The notes below the pieces were generated by a model that was not told the DNA's origin, made no database searches, and was given only the letters and a program-made list of their open reading frames with translations. From Agrobacterium pusense (GTDB lineage: Bacteria; Pseudomonadota; Alphaproteobacteria; Rhizobiales; Rhizobiaceae): a DNA stretch of 64,000 nt. Every line of letters begins with the position of its first letter. Within the stretch, counting starts at the first letter, position 1. Positions 38,988 to 48,773 of the stretch are shown in pieces. A program made the translations under genes and the position numbers. The DNA lies in assembly GCF_900102105.1 (NCBI RefSeq), contig NZ_FNBB01000012.1:85646-149645 (forward strand), in the 5' to 3' direction.

Positions 38988-40121
38988 ATGACGACTGCAC
39001 GCATTCTCGACTTCATCAAGACCCGACGTCCCGAAGGCCCTTGCCTCGTGGTTGATCTCGACGTCGTGCGCGACAATTTCAACGCGTTCCGGCACTCCCT
39101 GCCGAACAGCGCGATTTATTATGCCGTGAAGGCAAACCCGGCTCCCGAAATCCTGAAGCTGCTTGCTTCGCTCGGCTCCAACTTCGATTGCGCCTCCGTG
39201 GCTGAAATCCAGATGGCGCTCGATGCGGGTGCGACTTCCGACCGTATCTCCTTCGGCAACACCATCAAGAAGGAACGCGATGTTGCGCGCGCCCATGCGC
39301 TCGGCATCGATCTCTTCGCCGTGGACAGCCATGAGGAAGTTGAGAAGGTTGCCCGTGCAGCTCCCGGCGCGCGCGTGTTCTGCCGCGTTCTGACGGATGG
39401 CGAAGGTGCGGAATGGCCGCTGTCGCGCAAGTTCGGCTGCGTACCGCAGATGGCTGTCGACGTTCTGGTTTACGCCCATCAGCTCGGTCTCGAGTCCTAC
39501 GGCGTATCCTTCCATGTCGGTTCGCAGATGATGAACCTTGACGCGTGGGATGCGGCACTGGCCGATGCCAAGCGCGTTTTCGCTTCGCTTGCCAAACAGG
39601 GCATCCACCTGCAGATGGTCAATATGGGCGGCGGTTTCCCGACAAAGTACCTGCGCGACGTTCCGGCTGCCGAAGAATACGGCCAGGCCATCGACACGGC
39701 GCTGCGCAAGCACTTCGGTAACCAGATCCCGAAGACCATCATCGAACCGGGCCGCGGCATGGTCGGCAATGCCGGCGTCATCAAGGCGGAAGTCGTTCTC
39801 GTGTCGCGCAAGTCCGACAATGACAACCACCGCTGGGTGTTCCTCGACATCGGCAAGTTCGGCGGTCTCGCCGAGACGATGGATGAGGCGATCCGTTACC
39901 CGATCCGCACCGAGCGCGATCAGGACGAGATGGAGCCCTGCGTTCTGGCCGGCCCGACCTGCGACAGCGCCGACGTGCTGTATGAAAAGAACATGTATCC
40001 GCTGCCGGTCTCGCTGACCATCGGCGATGAAGTTCTGATCGAAGGCACGGGCGCTTACACGACCACCTATTCGGCGGTCGCGTTCAACGGTTTCGAGCCG
40101 CTGAAGGCCTACGTCATCTGA
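38988..40121 (+). CDS. speF: Ornithine/lysine decarboxylase, alanine-racemase fold
   Basis: A 377-residue PLP enzyme that makes putrescine (and possibly cadaverine). Seen: Lys48 in YYAVKANPAP for the PLP Schiff base, His176 in SFHVGSQ, the glycine loop GGGFP near 215, EPGRG at 253-257 and catalytic Cys325 in GPTCDSADVL. AGGGAA precedes the ATG at 38988. The reading frame stays open 135 codons upstream through the leader, but homologs begin here. Agrobacterium speF encodes such an enzyme. The fold differs from E. coli SpeF despite the shared name. Confidence 0.9.
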   Translation: MTTARILDFIKTRRPEGPCLVVDLDVVRDNFNAFRHSLPNSAIYYAVKANPAPEILKLLASLGSNFDCASVAEIQMALDAGATSDRISFGNTIKKERDVARAHALGIDLFAVDSHEEVEKVARAAPGARVFCRVLTDGEGAEWPLSRKFGCVPQMAVDVLVYAHQLGLESYGVSFHVGSQMMNLDAWDAALADAKRVFASLAKQGIHLQMVNMGGGFPTKYLRDVPAAEEYGQAIDTALRKHFGNQIPKTIIEPGRGMVGNAGVIKAEVVLVSRKSDNDNHRWVFLDIGKFGGLAETMDEAIRYPIRTERDQDEMEPCVLAGPTCDSADVLYEKNMYPLPVSLTIGDEVLIEGTGAYTTTYSAVAFNGFEPLKAYVI

Positions 40122-40124
40122 TCC

Positions 40125-40154
40125 GAGCGCCGTCCGCTGAAAGGGCGGCGTCTC
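40125..40154 (+). other. Hairpin after the decarboxylase gene
   Basis: CGCCGTCC and GGGCGGCG pair (one G-U) around GCTGAAA, extended by GAG and CTC-like flanks, starting four bases after the speF stop. No T-run; the GNAT gene follows 160 bases on, so this may be a processing or partial-termination site. Confidence 0.4.
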
Positions 40155-40312
40155 GACCAAGCTTCCGTTCCGGCCCTGCCGATTGTGCTGTTGCGCAAAT
40201 CCCTGCTTGCTGCACCTCTTCCAGCCGAGGAAAGCGTGTCGGCGGGCCGGAACGGCTCCACCAATTTTCATCAAGGGCCGCGTGTGGGCGGTTGTGTGAC
40301 GGGAGGCCAAGG

Positions 40313-40882
40313 ATGGCCGCTCTTTTGAATTCGGTACGGGCATTTTTCACACCGCAGACATTTCATGTCGATCAGGAAAATCCGGGCGATGTCGTTGCCC
40401 GTGAAAACCTGCTGGACCGCGCCATGGGCGCCGGACGCCGCCGCAAGTCTTCCGAAAAGCTGCGCGCCGGCCGCGTTCCCGCCGAAGGCCTGGCGCTCGT
40501 CGCCCGCGATGAGGACGGCCATGTCATCGGCACGGTGCGCCTGTGGAACGTCGAAGCCGGTATCTCCCGCGAAGGCCGCGCCGTCGAAGCGCTGCTGCTC
40601 GGCCCGCTTGCCGTCGATGCCGCCCATGAGGGCAAGGGCATCGGCTCGGCGCTGATGCGCGCCGCCATTACCGAGGCCACCAGGCGGGGCCATGGCGCCA
40701 TTCTTCTGGTTGGCGACGCGCCCTATTACGAGCGTTTCGGCTTTTTCGCCGACAAGGCCCAGCATCTCATCATGCCCGGCCCGTTCGAGCGTAGCCGTTT
40801 CCTGGCGCTGGAGCTGAAAGCTGGCTGGCTTGAAGGCGCTGCCGGCCTGCTGGTGGCAAGCGGCCGCAGGCTCTCTGCCTGA
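40313..40882 (+). CDS. GNAT-family N-acetyltransferase
   Basis: A 189-residue acetyltransferase-like protein of the YhbS group. Seen: the acetyl-CoA site motif LAVDAAHEGKGIGSALMRAA near residue 105 (GKGIGSAL) and YYERFGFFADKA near 140. GGGAGG precedes the ATG at 40313. It follows speF on the same strand after 191 bases, and similar genes often sit beside this decarboxylase, so it may modify a polyamine or related amine (inference). No experimental role is known to me. Confidence 0.85.
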   Translation: MAALLNSVRAFFTPQTFHVDQENPGDVVARENLLDRAMGAGRRRKSSEKLRAGRVPAEGLALVARDEDGHVIGTVRLWNVEAGISREGRAVEALLLGPLAVDAAHEGKGIGSALMRAAITEATRRGHGAILLVGDAPYYERFGFFADKAQHLIMPGPFERSRFLALELKAGWLEGAAGLLVASGRRLSA

Positions 40883-41084
40883 CCCCGTCAACCGTTGATT
40901 TCGTGCTCCGGCCGGGTGGCCGGGGCCGATCCAGCGAAATTGTATTGCTGCAAAATATTCTTTCATGCGAGGCTGGGGAATCGGATGCGATACCGGTTCG
41001 GCGGCGATAGGTCGCAATAGGCTCTTTGGCTATTGTGACAGTTTATGTCTGCTCCGGCGTGATTTCAGCGGCAGGGGATCAGGC

Positions 41085-42326
41085 ATGCAGGCAGCTCTAC
41101 TCCGAACCAATCGTGATTACCGCCTGTTATTCTCCGCGAGCGCCGTATCCAATCTTGCCGATGGTATTTCGATGGTGGCGATACCATGGCTCTGCACGTT
41201 GCTGACCAGCGATCCGCTGCTGATATCCATGATCGCGGTGGCGCAACGTTTGCCATGGCTGCTTTTTGCGCTGCCGGTGGGGGTTTGGACCGATCGAAGC
41301 GACCGGCGTTTGCTGATGGTGCGGGCAGACATGGTACGGCTGGCGCTGATGATATGCGCAGTCGCCATGATCTCCGCCACTGCAAACCCGCCATTACCGA
41401 TGCAATCGGGTTCGACGGCGATTTTTTCACTCGCGGTAATAGCGTTCCTGTTCGGCTGCGCCGAGGTCGTTCGGGACAATGCGGCGCAGACGATCCTGCC
41501 TTCGCTTGTCGCGCCGGGTGATCTTGAACGTGCCAATGGCCAGATGTGGAGCGCCGAACAGGTGACCGGCCAGTTCATCGGCCCGCCGCTGGCCGGCCTG
41601 TTGATCGCGGCGGGCATTGCCATTCCCTTCGGCCTTGATGCCGGCTTTTACGCGGTCTCGGCGGTGTTGATCTGGCTCATCGTGCTGCCGCCGCGCAAAT
41701 CCTCCGGTCCGGCTTCATTCTGGCCGGCATTGCAGGAAGGCCTTGGCTGGATGTGGTGCAACCCCATGGTGCTACGGCTCGCTATCATGCTGGGCGCAAT
41801 CAACGCCGTATTTGTCGGGGGAATGACAGTTCTCGTTCTCTATGCGCAGGAGGTGCTCAATCTCTCCTCGGCCGCCTATGGCGTGCTGTTGACCTGTGGC
41901 GCAGCTGGCGGCGTTCTTGGCGGGCTGGTCTCACCCTGGCTTGCCCGGCGGTTGGGGGCGAGGGCAAGCCTCTTTCTGGCGCTTTGCACATTTGCACTGT
42001 TCAATCTGGTGCTTGGCCTGTCGGCGTCCTTGCCGCTGGTGGCGGCCGGCCTGTTTTTCGAGGCCGCAGCCGGCATGTTGTGGAATGTGGTCACCGTCAG
42101 CTACAGGCAGAGGCTCATTCCAGATGAGCTTCTTGGACGCGTCAATTCCGTCTATCGGTTTTTCGGTTGGGGCGCGATGTCGTTCGGCGCCTTTGCCGCC
42201 GGGATAATGGTCAGTTTGGCCGAACCGGAGATCGGCCGCACCGCGGCGCTGCATATGCCTTATCTGGTTGGCGCCTCTGTCTGTGCGGTTCTTGCCGCCT
42301 ATGGCTTCTTCCGACTGCGCTTCTGA
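41085..42326 (+). CDS. MFS transporter (EntS-like MFS_3 group)
   Basis: A 413-residue major facilitator with about 10 to 12 hydrophobic segments. Seen: FRLL-like start NRDYRLLFSASAVSNLADG, the loop motif GVWTDRSDRRLLM near residue 72, and RLIPDELLGRVNSVYRFFGWG near 345, all common in the MFS_3/EntS group of exporters. Start at 41085 follows AGGGGA. The next gene is a MarR regulator, and exporters beside MarR genes are frequently resistance pumps. The substrate is unknown. Confidence 0.87.
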   Translation: MQAALLRTNRDYRLLFSASAVSNLADGISMVAIPWLCTLLTSDPLLISMIAVAQRLPWLLFALPVGVWTDRSDRRLLMVRADMVRLALMICAVAMISATANPPLPMQSGSTAIFSLAVIAFLFGCAEVVRDNAAQTILPSLVAPGDLERANGQMWSAEQVTGQFIGPPLAGLLIAAGIAIPFGLDAGFYAVSAVLIWLIVLPPRKSSGPASFWPALQEGLGWMWCNPMVLRLAIMLGAINAVFVGGMTVLVLYAQEVLNLSSAAYGVLLTCGAAGGVLGGLVSPWLARRLGARASLFLALCTFALFNLVLGLSASLPLVAAGLFFEAAAGMLWNVVTVSYRQRLIPDELLGRVNSVYRFFGWGAMSFGAFAAGIMVSLAEPEIGRTAALHMPYLVGASVCAVLAAYGFFRLRF

Positions 42327-42400
42327 ACCCTGCCGCATGCCGATCTCCGGCCGTTTTGTCGCATCTTTGCGTTCCATGCCCCCTTGCGCCCGGGAATTTG

Positions 42401-42414
42401 CGGGTATATACCCG
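42401..42414. promoter_or_regulatory. Perfect palindrome before the MarR gene
   Basis: CGGGTATATACCCG is a perfect 14-base dyad six bases before the marR-type ATG. The same 12-base core recurs at 42858-42869 before the next transporter gene, which fits a MarR operator pair. Confidence 0.65.
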
Positions 42415-42420
42415 AGACAA

Positions 42421-42822
42421 ATGCCAAACGATAGCTGCCACTGCATTCTGTTGCGCAAAGCATCCCGCAAGCTCTCGTCCTATTATGACGAGGCGCTGGC
42501 GCCGCTTGGTGTCAACATCGGTCAGTTCAGCCTGCTGCGGAACATCAACCGTGTTGCGCCGGTCTCGCTGACCGACCTGGCTGCAAGGGTGGAACTGGAT
42601 CGCTCCACCGTCGGCCGTAATGCCAAGGTGCTGGCACGAATGGGTCTGGTCGCTATTGGCCACGGTGAGGATCAGCGGGAAGCGATGCTGACTGTAACGG
42701 AGGGAGGGCACGCGATCCTTAAGGCGGGCGCACCGCTCTGGGATGGGGTGCAGGATGAAATCGAGGCCCGGCTTGGGCCCGAGAAGACAGCACAATTGCA
42801 GGAACTGCTCGCAGCCCTGTAG
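42421..42822 (+). CDS. MarR-family transcriptional regulator
   Basis: A 133-residue MarR regulator. Seen: NIGQFSLLRNINRVAPVSLTDLA and VELDRSTVGRNAKVLARMGL (winged helix recognition region), then the wing GHGEDQREAMLTVTEGG. I start it at 42421 (MPNDSCHCILLRK). The ATG directly follows a palindrome that recurs upstream of the next MFS gene, so it very likely represses itself and that transporter. Two or more Cys near the N-terminus (CHC) could sense oxidants or thiol-reactive compounds; this is an inference. Confidence 0.88.
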   Translation: MPNDSCHCILLRKASRKLSSYYDEALAPLGVNIGQFSLLRNINRVAPVSLTDLAARVELDRSTVGRNAKVLARMGLVAIGHGEDQREAMLTVTEGGHAILKAGAPLWDGVQDEIEARLGPEKTAQLQELLAAL

Positions 42823-42857
42823 TTTTTTGGGCATATGCGGTTATCTGCCCGCAATGT

Positions 42858-42869
42858 GGGTATATACCC
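42858..42869. promoter_or_regulatory. Second MarR-type palindrome, before the MFS gene
   Basis: GGGTATATACCC repeats the core of the site at 42401-42414; flanks TGT and GCA extend it to near-symmetry. It is 36 bases after the MarR stop and 40 before the MFS start. Confidence 0.65.
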
Positions 42870-42909
42870 GCAAAATATCGGCCGCGGCCGCCGGAAAGGG
42901 AATTCGAAC

Positions 42910-44205
42910 ATGCTCTCCACACGCCTCGCCAGCTGGATGGCCGGCAGAAATCTGCACTATGGCTGGCTCGTCGCCGCGACCACCTTTCTCACCATGCTGG
43001 CCACCGCAGGTGCGATGGGATCTGCGGGGGTGATGATCCAGCCGCTGCATCAGGAATTCGGTTGGGATATCGCCGATATTTCTTCGGCCATGGCCGTCAG
43101 GCTTGTGCTGTTCGGTCTGCTTGGGCCATTTGCCGCCGCTTTCATGAACCATTTCGGCATCCGGCAGGTGGTTTCCACCGCGCTTGCCCTGATCATGGGC
43201 GGCATTGTCGCCTCCTTCTTCATGACTGAGGTGTGGCAATTGCTGCTGCTCTGGGGCGTGGTGATCGGTGTCGGCACCGGCATGACTGCTCTGGTGCTGG
43301 GCGCCACCGTGGCGACACGCTGGTTTTCCAAGCGTCGGGGACTGGTGATCGGCCTGATGACGGCAAGCAACGCCACCGGCCAGCTGGTTTTCCTGCCGCT
43401 GCTGGCGGCGCTGACGGAAGCCTATGGCTGGCGAACCGCCTTGACCCTGTCCGTTGCGGTGATTGCCACCGCCATGGTCCTCGTTCTGCTTTTGATGCGT
43501 GACCACCCCGCCGATGTCGGTTTGCCGGCCTATGGCGAGACGGTGGTGACAAAGCCGGTCAAGCAGGACCACAATCTCCTCGCCACGCTGGCATCGCCGC
43601 TGGTGACGCTGAAAAGCGTCTCGGGCAACCCCGTCTTTTGGGTGCTGTTCGGCACGTTTTTCGTCTGCGGACTTTCGACCAACGGTCTCATCCAGACACA
43701 CTGGATCTCGATCTGCGGCGATTTCGGCATGGCTGCGGTAACAGCGGCGGGAACGCTGGCGGTGATCGGCATTTTCGACTTCTTCGGCACGATCTTCGCC
43801 GGTTGGCTTTCCGACCGGTTCGACAATCGCTTCCTGTTGTTCTGGTTCTACGGTCTGCGCGGGCTATCCTTGCTTTACCTCTCATTCTCAGGCTTCAGCG
43901 TCGTGGAGCTTTCGGTCTTTGCCGTCTTCTACGGGCTGGACTGGGTAGCGACCGTGCCGCCGACGGTGAAGCTTGCCGCGGAAAACTTCGGCCGTGAAAA
44001 GGCCGGTCTTGTTTTCGGCTGGGTCTTTGCCGGCCATCAGCTGGGGGCAGCCACCGCCGCCTTTGGCGCCGGTTTTTTCAAGAGCGACTTCGATACCTAT
44101 ATGCCCGCGCTGCAGATTGCCGGTCTGATGTGCATGATTGCCGCCGTCTCGGTTCTGCTGCTGCGAAAGCCGGGCTCCGCGACCCTGACGCCGCAGCCGG
44201 CGTGA
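42910..44205 (+). CDS. MFS transporter (oxalate/formate or monocarboxylate-type)
   Basis: A 431-residue major facilitator with twelve predicted segments. Seen: LHYGWLVAATTFLTMLATAG at the start, loop TRWFSKRRGLVIGLMTASNATG near residue 140, and GWLSDRFDNRFLLF near 300. The layout and the initial HYGW motif are typical of the OFA/monocarboxylate-like group that takes up or exports organic anions. AAGGGAA precedes the ATG. It lies behind a MarR-type palindrome and so is probably derepressed by a MarR ligand. Substrate unknown. Confidence 0.87.
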   Translation: MLSTRLASWMAGRNLHYGWLVAATTFLTMLATAGAMGSAGVMIQPLHQEFGWDIADISSAMAVRLVLFGLLGPFAAAFMNHFGIRQVVSTALALIMGGIVASFFMTEVWQLLLLWGVVIGVGTGMTALVLGATVATRWFSKRRGLVIGLMTASNATGQLVFLPLLAALTEAYGWRTALTLSVAVIATAMVLVLLLMRDHPADVGLPAYGETVVTKPVKQDHNLLATLASPLVTLKSVSGNPVFWVLFGTFFVCGLSTNGLIQTHWISICGDFGMAAVTAAGTLAVIGIFDFFGTIFAGWLSDRFDNRFLLFWFYGLRGLSLLYLSFSGFSVVELSVFAVFYGLDWVATVPPTVKLAAENFGREKAGLVFGWVFAGHQLGAATAAFGAGFFKSDFDTYMPALQIAGLMCMIAAVSVLLLRKPGSATLTPQPA

Positions 44206-44481
44206 TATGCATAGGGGGAGGCCTGCGCATGTGGCCTTCTCCGTATTCCGACTTCCGTGGGCGGGTCGCCGGGCGGCATTGTTGCGTAATTGTCACAATG
44301 CTTGCCGGTTCATCGCTTCCATACATGAAGGGCATCCCGGTTTGATCCATCTCAATCGCCTTCGTCACCCTTCGTCATAGTGGCTCCCAAGCGGTTGCGG
44401 CAGGCGAAGATTCGCAAGGCCCGCCGTCATCAGCCGGTTCCGGGGACTTGCCCGGCTGCGGTGCGCTATAGGAGAGATGGA

Positions 44482-45180
44482 ATGACGAATAGAAACAGAA
44501 ACAACGCCTTGCTTGCCAGTGTTGCGATTGGCGTTGCCGCCATGCTCGGTTCTGCCGATGCGATAGCCGCTGATATGACCCATGCGGCGCCGGCTCCGAC
44601 TGCGGAGGAAGCGATTGCGGCGGCAAGCCCGTGGATGCTGCGCGTGCGCGGCCTCGGCGTCATCACCAACGACAGAGGGAGTGTCGACGGTGTGCCAGGG
44701 GCTGGCCTGTCCTATTCGGATACCGTAATCCCGGAACTCGATATCAGCTATTTCTTCACCGATAACTTTGCCGCCGAACTTATCCTCGGCACCACCTATG
44801 CCAAGATCAACGGCGAGGGCGTGCTGGCCGGCACGCCGGTCGGCAAGACCTGGCTGCTGCCGCCGACACTGACGCTGCAATATCACTTCACCGACTTCGG
44901 CGCTTTCAAGCCCTATATCGGCGCGGGCGTGAACTATTCGCTGTTCTACAACCAGACCGAAAAGCCCGGTTTCAGCAATCTCGATGTCAAGAACAAGCTG
45001 GGCGCCGCCGTGCAGGTCGGTTTCGACTATATGCTGGATGAGCATTGGGGGGTGAACTTCGACGTGAAGAAGATCTTCCTCAAGACCGACTGGACGGCGG
45101 AACTCGGCGGCACGCCGATCAGCGGCAAGGCCAAGCTGGATCCGTGGCTGATTGGCGCGGGTATCACCTATCGTTTCTGA
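44482..45180 (+). CDS. OmpW-family outer-membrane protein
   Basis: A 232-residue outer-membrane beta-barrel. Seen: signal peptide ending AIAAD near residue 30, the OmpW block SPWMLRVRGLGVI, alternating beta segments (IPELDISYFFTDNFAAELIL, LTLQYHFTDFGAFKPYIGAG) and a final GITYRF with terminal Phe, the barrel-assembly signature. Family members are eight-stranded small pores with hydrophobic channels. AGGAGAGATGGA precedes the ATG at 44482. Upstream gap 44206-44481 holds a GC hairpin near 44219-44246 and the promoter, which I cannot place exactly. Confidence 0.93.
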   Translation: MTNRNRNNALLASVAIGVAAMLGSADAIAADMTHAAPAPTAEEAIAAASPWMLRVRGLGVITNDRGSVDGVPGAGLSYSDTVIPELDISYFFTDNFAAELILGTTYAKINGEGVLAGTPVGKTWLLPPTLTLQYHFTDFGAFKPYIGAGVNYSLFYNQTEKPGFSNLDVKNKLGAAVQVGFDYMLDEHWGVNFDVKKIFLKTDWTAELGGTPISGKAKLDPWLIGAGITYRF

Positions 45181-45193
45181 CAATAGATCGATG

Positions 45194-45220
45194 AAGCGCG
45201 GCCTTTGACGGGCGGCGCTT
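45194..45220 (+). terminator. Hairpin after the ompW-type gene
   Basis: AAGCGC and GCGCTT close a stem continued by GCC/GGC after one mismatch, followed by TCTGGG. It begins 13 bases after the ompW stop. The T-run is weak. Confidence 0.4.
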
Positions 45221-45388
45221 TCTGGGCTATAGGGACGGCCACGGGCAAGAGCCCCGGCCGTCCGCAGGCGCGTTTGCGCCCCTGGTGAAGCTCTTTTCTT
45301 GATAACGGTCATCCCATGTTTTGCATGTCGTCGATGGCAACGCGGACCCCCTTCGGAACATTCGGCATGCACATGTTGGAGAACCGTT

Positions 45389-45832
45389 ATGAACGTGTCC
45401 AAACCGCTTCCCGCACTTGAGGGGCTGAAAGAACAGGCAAAGCGCCTGCGTGCCGCTCTTGAAGATGAGGGGCAGTCAATCACCCATTCAAGGGCGTTGG
45501 AACTCATCGCCGCGCAATATGGCTTCCGCGACTGGAATACGCTACATGCCGCCGCGGGAAATCGTCCCGCGTTCAATCCCTATATTCTGGGTTCGAGGGT
45601 GGAAGGTTTTTACCTCGGGCAGCCTTTCGTGGCCTCCGTTCTGGGCGTGCAGGCGCTCGGCGGCGATCCCGAACGTTACCGGCTGACCCTGCATCTCGAT
45701 GATCCCGTGGATGTCGTAACCTTCGAAAGCTTCTCCGCTTTCCGCCAGCGCGTTCATTGCAACGTCGATACCTCCGGCCGCACCCTGGAGAAAACTTCCA
45801 ATGGCCGGCCGCAGGTGGAACTCGTCTGGTAA
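45389..45832 (+). CDS. Small glyoxalase-superfamily-like protein
   Basis: A 147-residue protein. The N-terminal half (LKEQAKRLRAALEDEGQSIT then SRALELIAAQYGFRDWNTL) is helical and typical of a family annotated as glyoxalase-superfamily proteins in Rhizobiales; the C-terminal half has beta-rich VEGFYLGQPFVASVLGV and TFESFSAFR. No catalytic metal set is obvious. GGAGA precedes the ATG. It stands alone between ompW and the convergent ugp operon; function unknown. Confidence 0.75.
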   Translation: MNVSKPLPALEGLKEQAKRLRAALEDEGQSITHSRALELIAAQYGFRDWNTLHAAAGNRPAFNPYILGSRVEGFYLGQPFVASVLGVQALGGDPERYRLTLHLDDPVDVVTFESFSAFRQRVHCNVDTSGRTLEKTSNGRPQVELVW

Positions 45833-45902
45833 CGAACCGATAGAGGTTTCAGTGATGCGCGAGCACCCGCCAATGGCGGGTGCCCCGTTTCTGTTGCCAA
45901 GC

Positions 45903-46964
45903 TTAAATCCGCTTCCCCGCCGAATCGAACAGATGGAAATCCTTTGCCTGGGCGGCGATTTTCAGCGTTTCGCCGATGCGCAGTTGCGAGCGGCCGTGGA
46001 CGCGGAAGACGATGGTGGTGCCGTCGGCGAAGGAGCCGTGCACGTAACTTTCCGCACCCACCAGTTCCACGGCGTCCACCTGCACGGTGCCGGTAAATGC
46101 AGCGTCGGTAGGGGCGTCACTGGCAAGGGTGATGTCTTCCGGGCGGATGCCGAGCGTGGCAGCACCCTGCGGCAGTGCGGTGCTTTCCATCACCGACCAA
46201 CCGGAAGAGCCGTTGGCCGTCGCCGTCCCGTGGTTCAGCAGGTTCATCGAGGGCGAGCCGATGAAGGTGGCGACAAAGGTGGTGGCCGGTTTTTCGTAAA
46301 GCTCGATCGGCGTGCCCATCTGCTCGATCCGGCCGGCATTCAGCACCACCAGCCTGTCGGCGAGCGTCATGGCTTCCATCTGGTCGTGGGTCACGTAAAC
46401 GCTTGTCGTGGCGAGAGAGCGCTGCAGGCGGCGGATTTCGACGCGCATCTGCACGCGCAGCTTGGCGTCGAGGTTGGAAAGCGGCTCGTCGAACAGGAAT
46501 GCCGCGGGCTTGCGCACGATGGCGCGGCCCATGGCCACACGCTGGCGCTGGCCGCCGGAAAGCTGGCGCGGCTTGCGCTCCAGGAATTGTTCGATTTCGA
46601 GAGCCTTGGCCGCCTCCGTGATACGCCGCTCGATCTCCTCCTTCGGCGTGTTGCGGTTCTTCAGGCCATAGGCAAGGTTCTGGCGCACCGTCATATGCGG
46701 GTAGAGCGCGTAGTTCTGGAACACCATGGCAATGTCGCGGTCTGAGGGTTCCAGATCGTTGACGACGCGGTCGCCGATGACGATCTGGCCGCCGGAAATG
46801 CCTTCCAGACCGGCGATCATGCGCAGCAGGGTGGATTTTCCGCAGCCGGAGGGACCGACGAGCACGATCATTTCGCCATCGGCGATGTCCATCGATACGC
46901 CCTTGATGGCTTCGACATTGCCGCCATAAACCTTGCGGACGTCTTTCAGCGCAATTTTTGCCAT
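45903..46964 (-). CDS. ugpC: sn-glycerol-3-phosphate ABC transporter ATPase
   Basis: A 353-residue MalK-type ATPase: Walker [10 protein letters not shown] near residue 37, signature [14 protein letters not shown] near 135, [12 protein letters not shown] near 160, and a C-terminal TOBE-like regulatory region from about 240 ([11 protein letters not shown]). It energises uptake of glycerol-3-phosphate or its diesters. Its ATG overlaps the ugpE stop by one base (TAATG), so translation is coupled. It is the last gene of ugpBAEC; no ugpQ phosphodiesterase follows. The next gene is convergent. Confidence 0.93.
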   Translation of the reverse strand: MAKIALKDVRKVYGGNVEAIKGVSMDIADGEMIVLVGPSGCGKSTLLRMIAGLEGISGGQIVIGDRVVNDLEPSDRDIAMVFQNYALYPHMTVRQNLAYGLKNRNTPKEEIERRITEAAKALEIEQFLERKPRQLSGGQRQRVAMGRAIVRKPAAFLFDEPLSNLDAKLRVQMRVEIRRLQRSLATTSVYVTHDQMEAMTLADRLVVLNAGRIEQMGTPIELYEKPATTFVATFIGSPSMNLLNHGTATANGSSGWSVMESTALPQGAATLGIRPEDITLASDAPTDAAFTGTVQVDAVELVGAESYVHGSFADGTTIVFRVHGRSQLRIGETLKIAAQAKDFHLFDSAGKRI

Positions 46965-47812
46965 TACTTCTCGGTCTCCACCAAACCTTTGACGAACCAG
47001 CGCTGCATCAGCACCACAACGATAACAGGGGGGATGATGGCGAGGATCGCCGTCACCATCACATAATTCCAGGGCGTCGAGGCATCGGTAAAATCCACCA
47101 TGCGCTTGAGGCCGATGATGATCGTGTTCATCTTTGCGTCGTTGGTCACGAGCAGCGGCCAGAGATATTGCGTCCAGCCGTAGATGAAGAGGATCACGAA
47201 AAGTGCCGCGATATTGGTTTTGGACAGCGGCAGCAGGATATCGCGCATGAAACGGAACGGACCGGCATTGTCGATGCGCGCCGCTTCCACCATTTCACCG
47301 GGAATTGTCAGAAAGAATTGCCGGAAGAGAAAGGTCGCCGTGGCTGAAGCCATCAGCGGCAGGGTGAGCCCCGCATAGGTGTCGATCAGGCCCAGATCGA
47401 CGATGACCTTGTAGGTGGGCAGAATGCGAACTTCCACCGGCAGCATGAGCGTGATGAATATCATCCAGAAAAAGCCCATGCGGAGGGGAAAGCGGAAGAA
47501 GACGATGGCGAAGGCGGACAGGAACGAGATGATGATCTTGCCGATGGCGATGGCCAGCGCCACGACGAAGCTGTTGAACAGCAGCCGTTCGAGGCTGACG
47601 CCGACGACCCTCTCCACGCCGCCAACCATGGCGTCGGTATAGTTTTCTCCGAGATGGCCGCCTGGCAGCAGCGACATGGGCGGCCGGATGATGTCGTTTG
47701 ACGTCATCGAGGAAGCGATGAAGGTGTAGTAGATCGGAAAGGCCACGATGATGATGCCGAGCACCAGCATCAGATGGGCGATCACGCGTGCGATGGGGCG
47801 ATTTTCAATCAT
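46964..47812 (-). CDS. ugpE: sn-glycerol-3-phosphate ABC transporter permease
   Basis: A 282-residue permease with about six hydrophobic segments and the EAA loop [20 protein letters not shown] near residue 185, the ATPase contact of CUT1 importers. E. coli UgpE has 281 residues, and the C-terminal [20 protein letters not shown] with [12 protein letters not shown] ending agrees. It pairs with UgpA. It begins 10 bases after ugpA and overlaps ugpC by one base. Confidence 0.93.
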   Translation of the reverse strand: MIENRPIARVIAHLMLVLGIIIVAFPIYYTFIASSMTSNDIIRPPMSLLPGGHLGENYTDAMVGGVERVVGVSLERLLFNSFVVALAIAIGKIIISFLSAFAIVFFRFPLRMGFFWMIFITLMLPVEVRILPTYKVIVDLGLIDTYAGLTLPLMASATATFLFRQFFLTIPGEMVEAARIDNAGPFRFMRDILLPLSKTNIAALFVILFIYGWTQYLWPLLVTNDAKMNTIIIGLKRMVDFTDASTPWNYVMVTAILAIIPPVIVVVLMQRWFVKGLVETEK

Positions 47813-47822
47813 CAGGACGTCC

Positions 47823-48704
47823 TCAGCCGTAATGCACGCGCTTCTCGACGAAGCGGAACTGGAAGGCGGTGAGCGCGATGACGATCACCATCAGGATCAC
47901 GGATTGCGCGGCGGATGAGCCGAGATTGAGGTTCACGAAGCCATCATTATAGACCTTGTAAACCAGCGTTTCCGTCGCCTTTGCGGGGCCGCCGCCGGTC
48001 ACCGCATGAATGATGCCGAAGGTGTCGAAGAAGGCGTAGACCGTGTTGACGACCAGAAGGAAGAAGGTGGTCGGCGCAAGCAGAGGGAAAACGATGGTCC
48101 AGAAGCGCCGCGAACCGCGCGCGCCATCAATGGAGGCGGCCTCCAGCAATGATTTAGGAATTGCCTGCAAGCCCGCGACAAAAAACAGGAAATTGTAGCT
48201 GATCTGTTTCCATGCAGCCGCTGCAACGACGAGCAGCATGGCCTGATTGCCGTTGAGCAGCGGGTCCCACATGATGCCGTTGCGACGCAGGATATAAGAG
48301 AAGGTTCCCATGGCCGGATTGAACATGAAGAGCCATAACATGCCGGCCACCGCCGGCGCGACGGCATAGGGCATGATCATCATGGTGCGGTAAAAGCCCT
48401 TGCCGCGCACCACCCTGTCTGCCGCCGTTGCCAGCAGCAGCGCCAGCCCCATGGAAACAAGCGCGGTGAGGATGCTGAAAACGACGGTGACCTGCAGCGA
48501 GTTGAGGTAGCTTTCATCAGAAAGTACCGCGGAAAAATTCGCCAGACCGACGAAATTGCTGTTCAGCCCGAAGGCATCCTCGCGCATGGTGGACTGATAG
48601 AGCGCCTGGCTGGCCGGCCAGAAGAAAAAGATCACCGTGAGGATGATCTGCGGGGCGACCAGCAGATAGGGCAGGATCTTGTTGGGGAATACGACGCTTT
48701 GCAC
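47823..48704 (-). CDS. ugpA: sn-glycerol-3-phosphate ABC transporter permease
   Basis: A 293-residue permease; E. coli UgpA has 295. Seen: [20 protein letters not shown] near the start, as in E. coli, and the EAA loop [20 protein letters not shown] near residue 205. I start it at GTG 48704 with AGGAGATCGCC just before; an ATG at 48740 in the same frame lies inside the stem of a strong hairpin and is unlikely. With UgpE it forms the channel of the glycerol-3-phosphate importer. Confidence 0.92.
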   Translation of the reverse strand: MQSVVFPNKILPYLLVAPQIILTVIFFFWPASQALYQSTMREDAFGLNSNFVGLANFSAVLSDESYLNSLQVTVVFSILTALVSMGLALLLATAADRVVRGKGFYRTMMIMPYAVAPAVAGMLWLFMFNPAMGTFSYILRRNGIMWDPLLNGNQAMLLVVAAAAWKQISYNFLFFVAGLQAIPKSLLEAASIDGARGSRRFWTIVFPLLAPTTFFLLVVNTVYAFFDTFGIIHAVTGGGPAKATETLVYKVYNDGFVNLNLGSSAAQSVILMVIVIALTAFQFRFVEKRVHYG

Positions 48705-48730
48705 GGCGATCTCCTGATGACATGGAAATG

Positions 48731-48760
48731 CCGCCCGCATCTGTCAGAGGATGCGGGCGG
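48731..48760 (-). other. Perfect hairpin between ugpB and ugpA
   Basis: CCGCCCGCATC (48731-48741) and GATGCGGGCGG (48750-48760) form a perfect 11-base-pair stem with an 8-base loop in the 69-base ugpB-ugpA gap. Such stems after binding-protein genes stabilise the upstream message and limit downstream expression. Confidence 0.65.
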
Positions 48761-48773
48761 GGCAGGGGATCGT

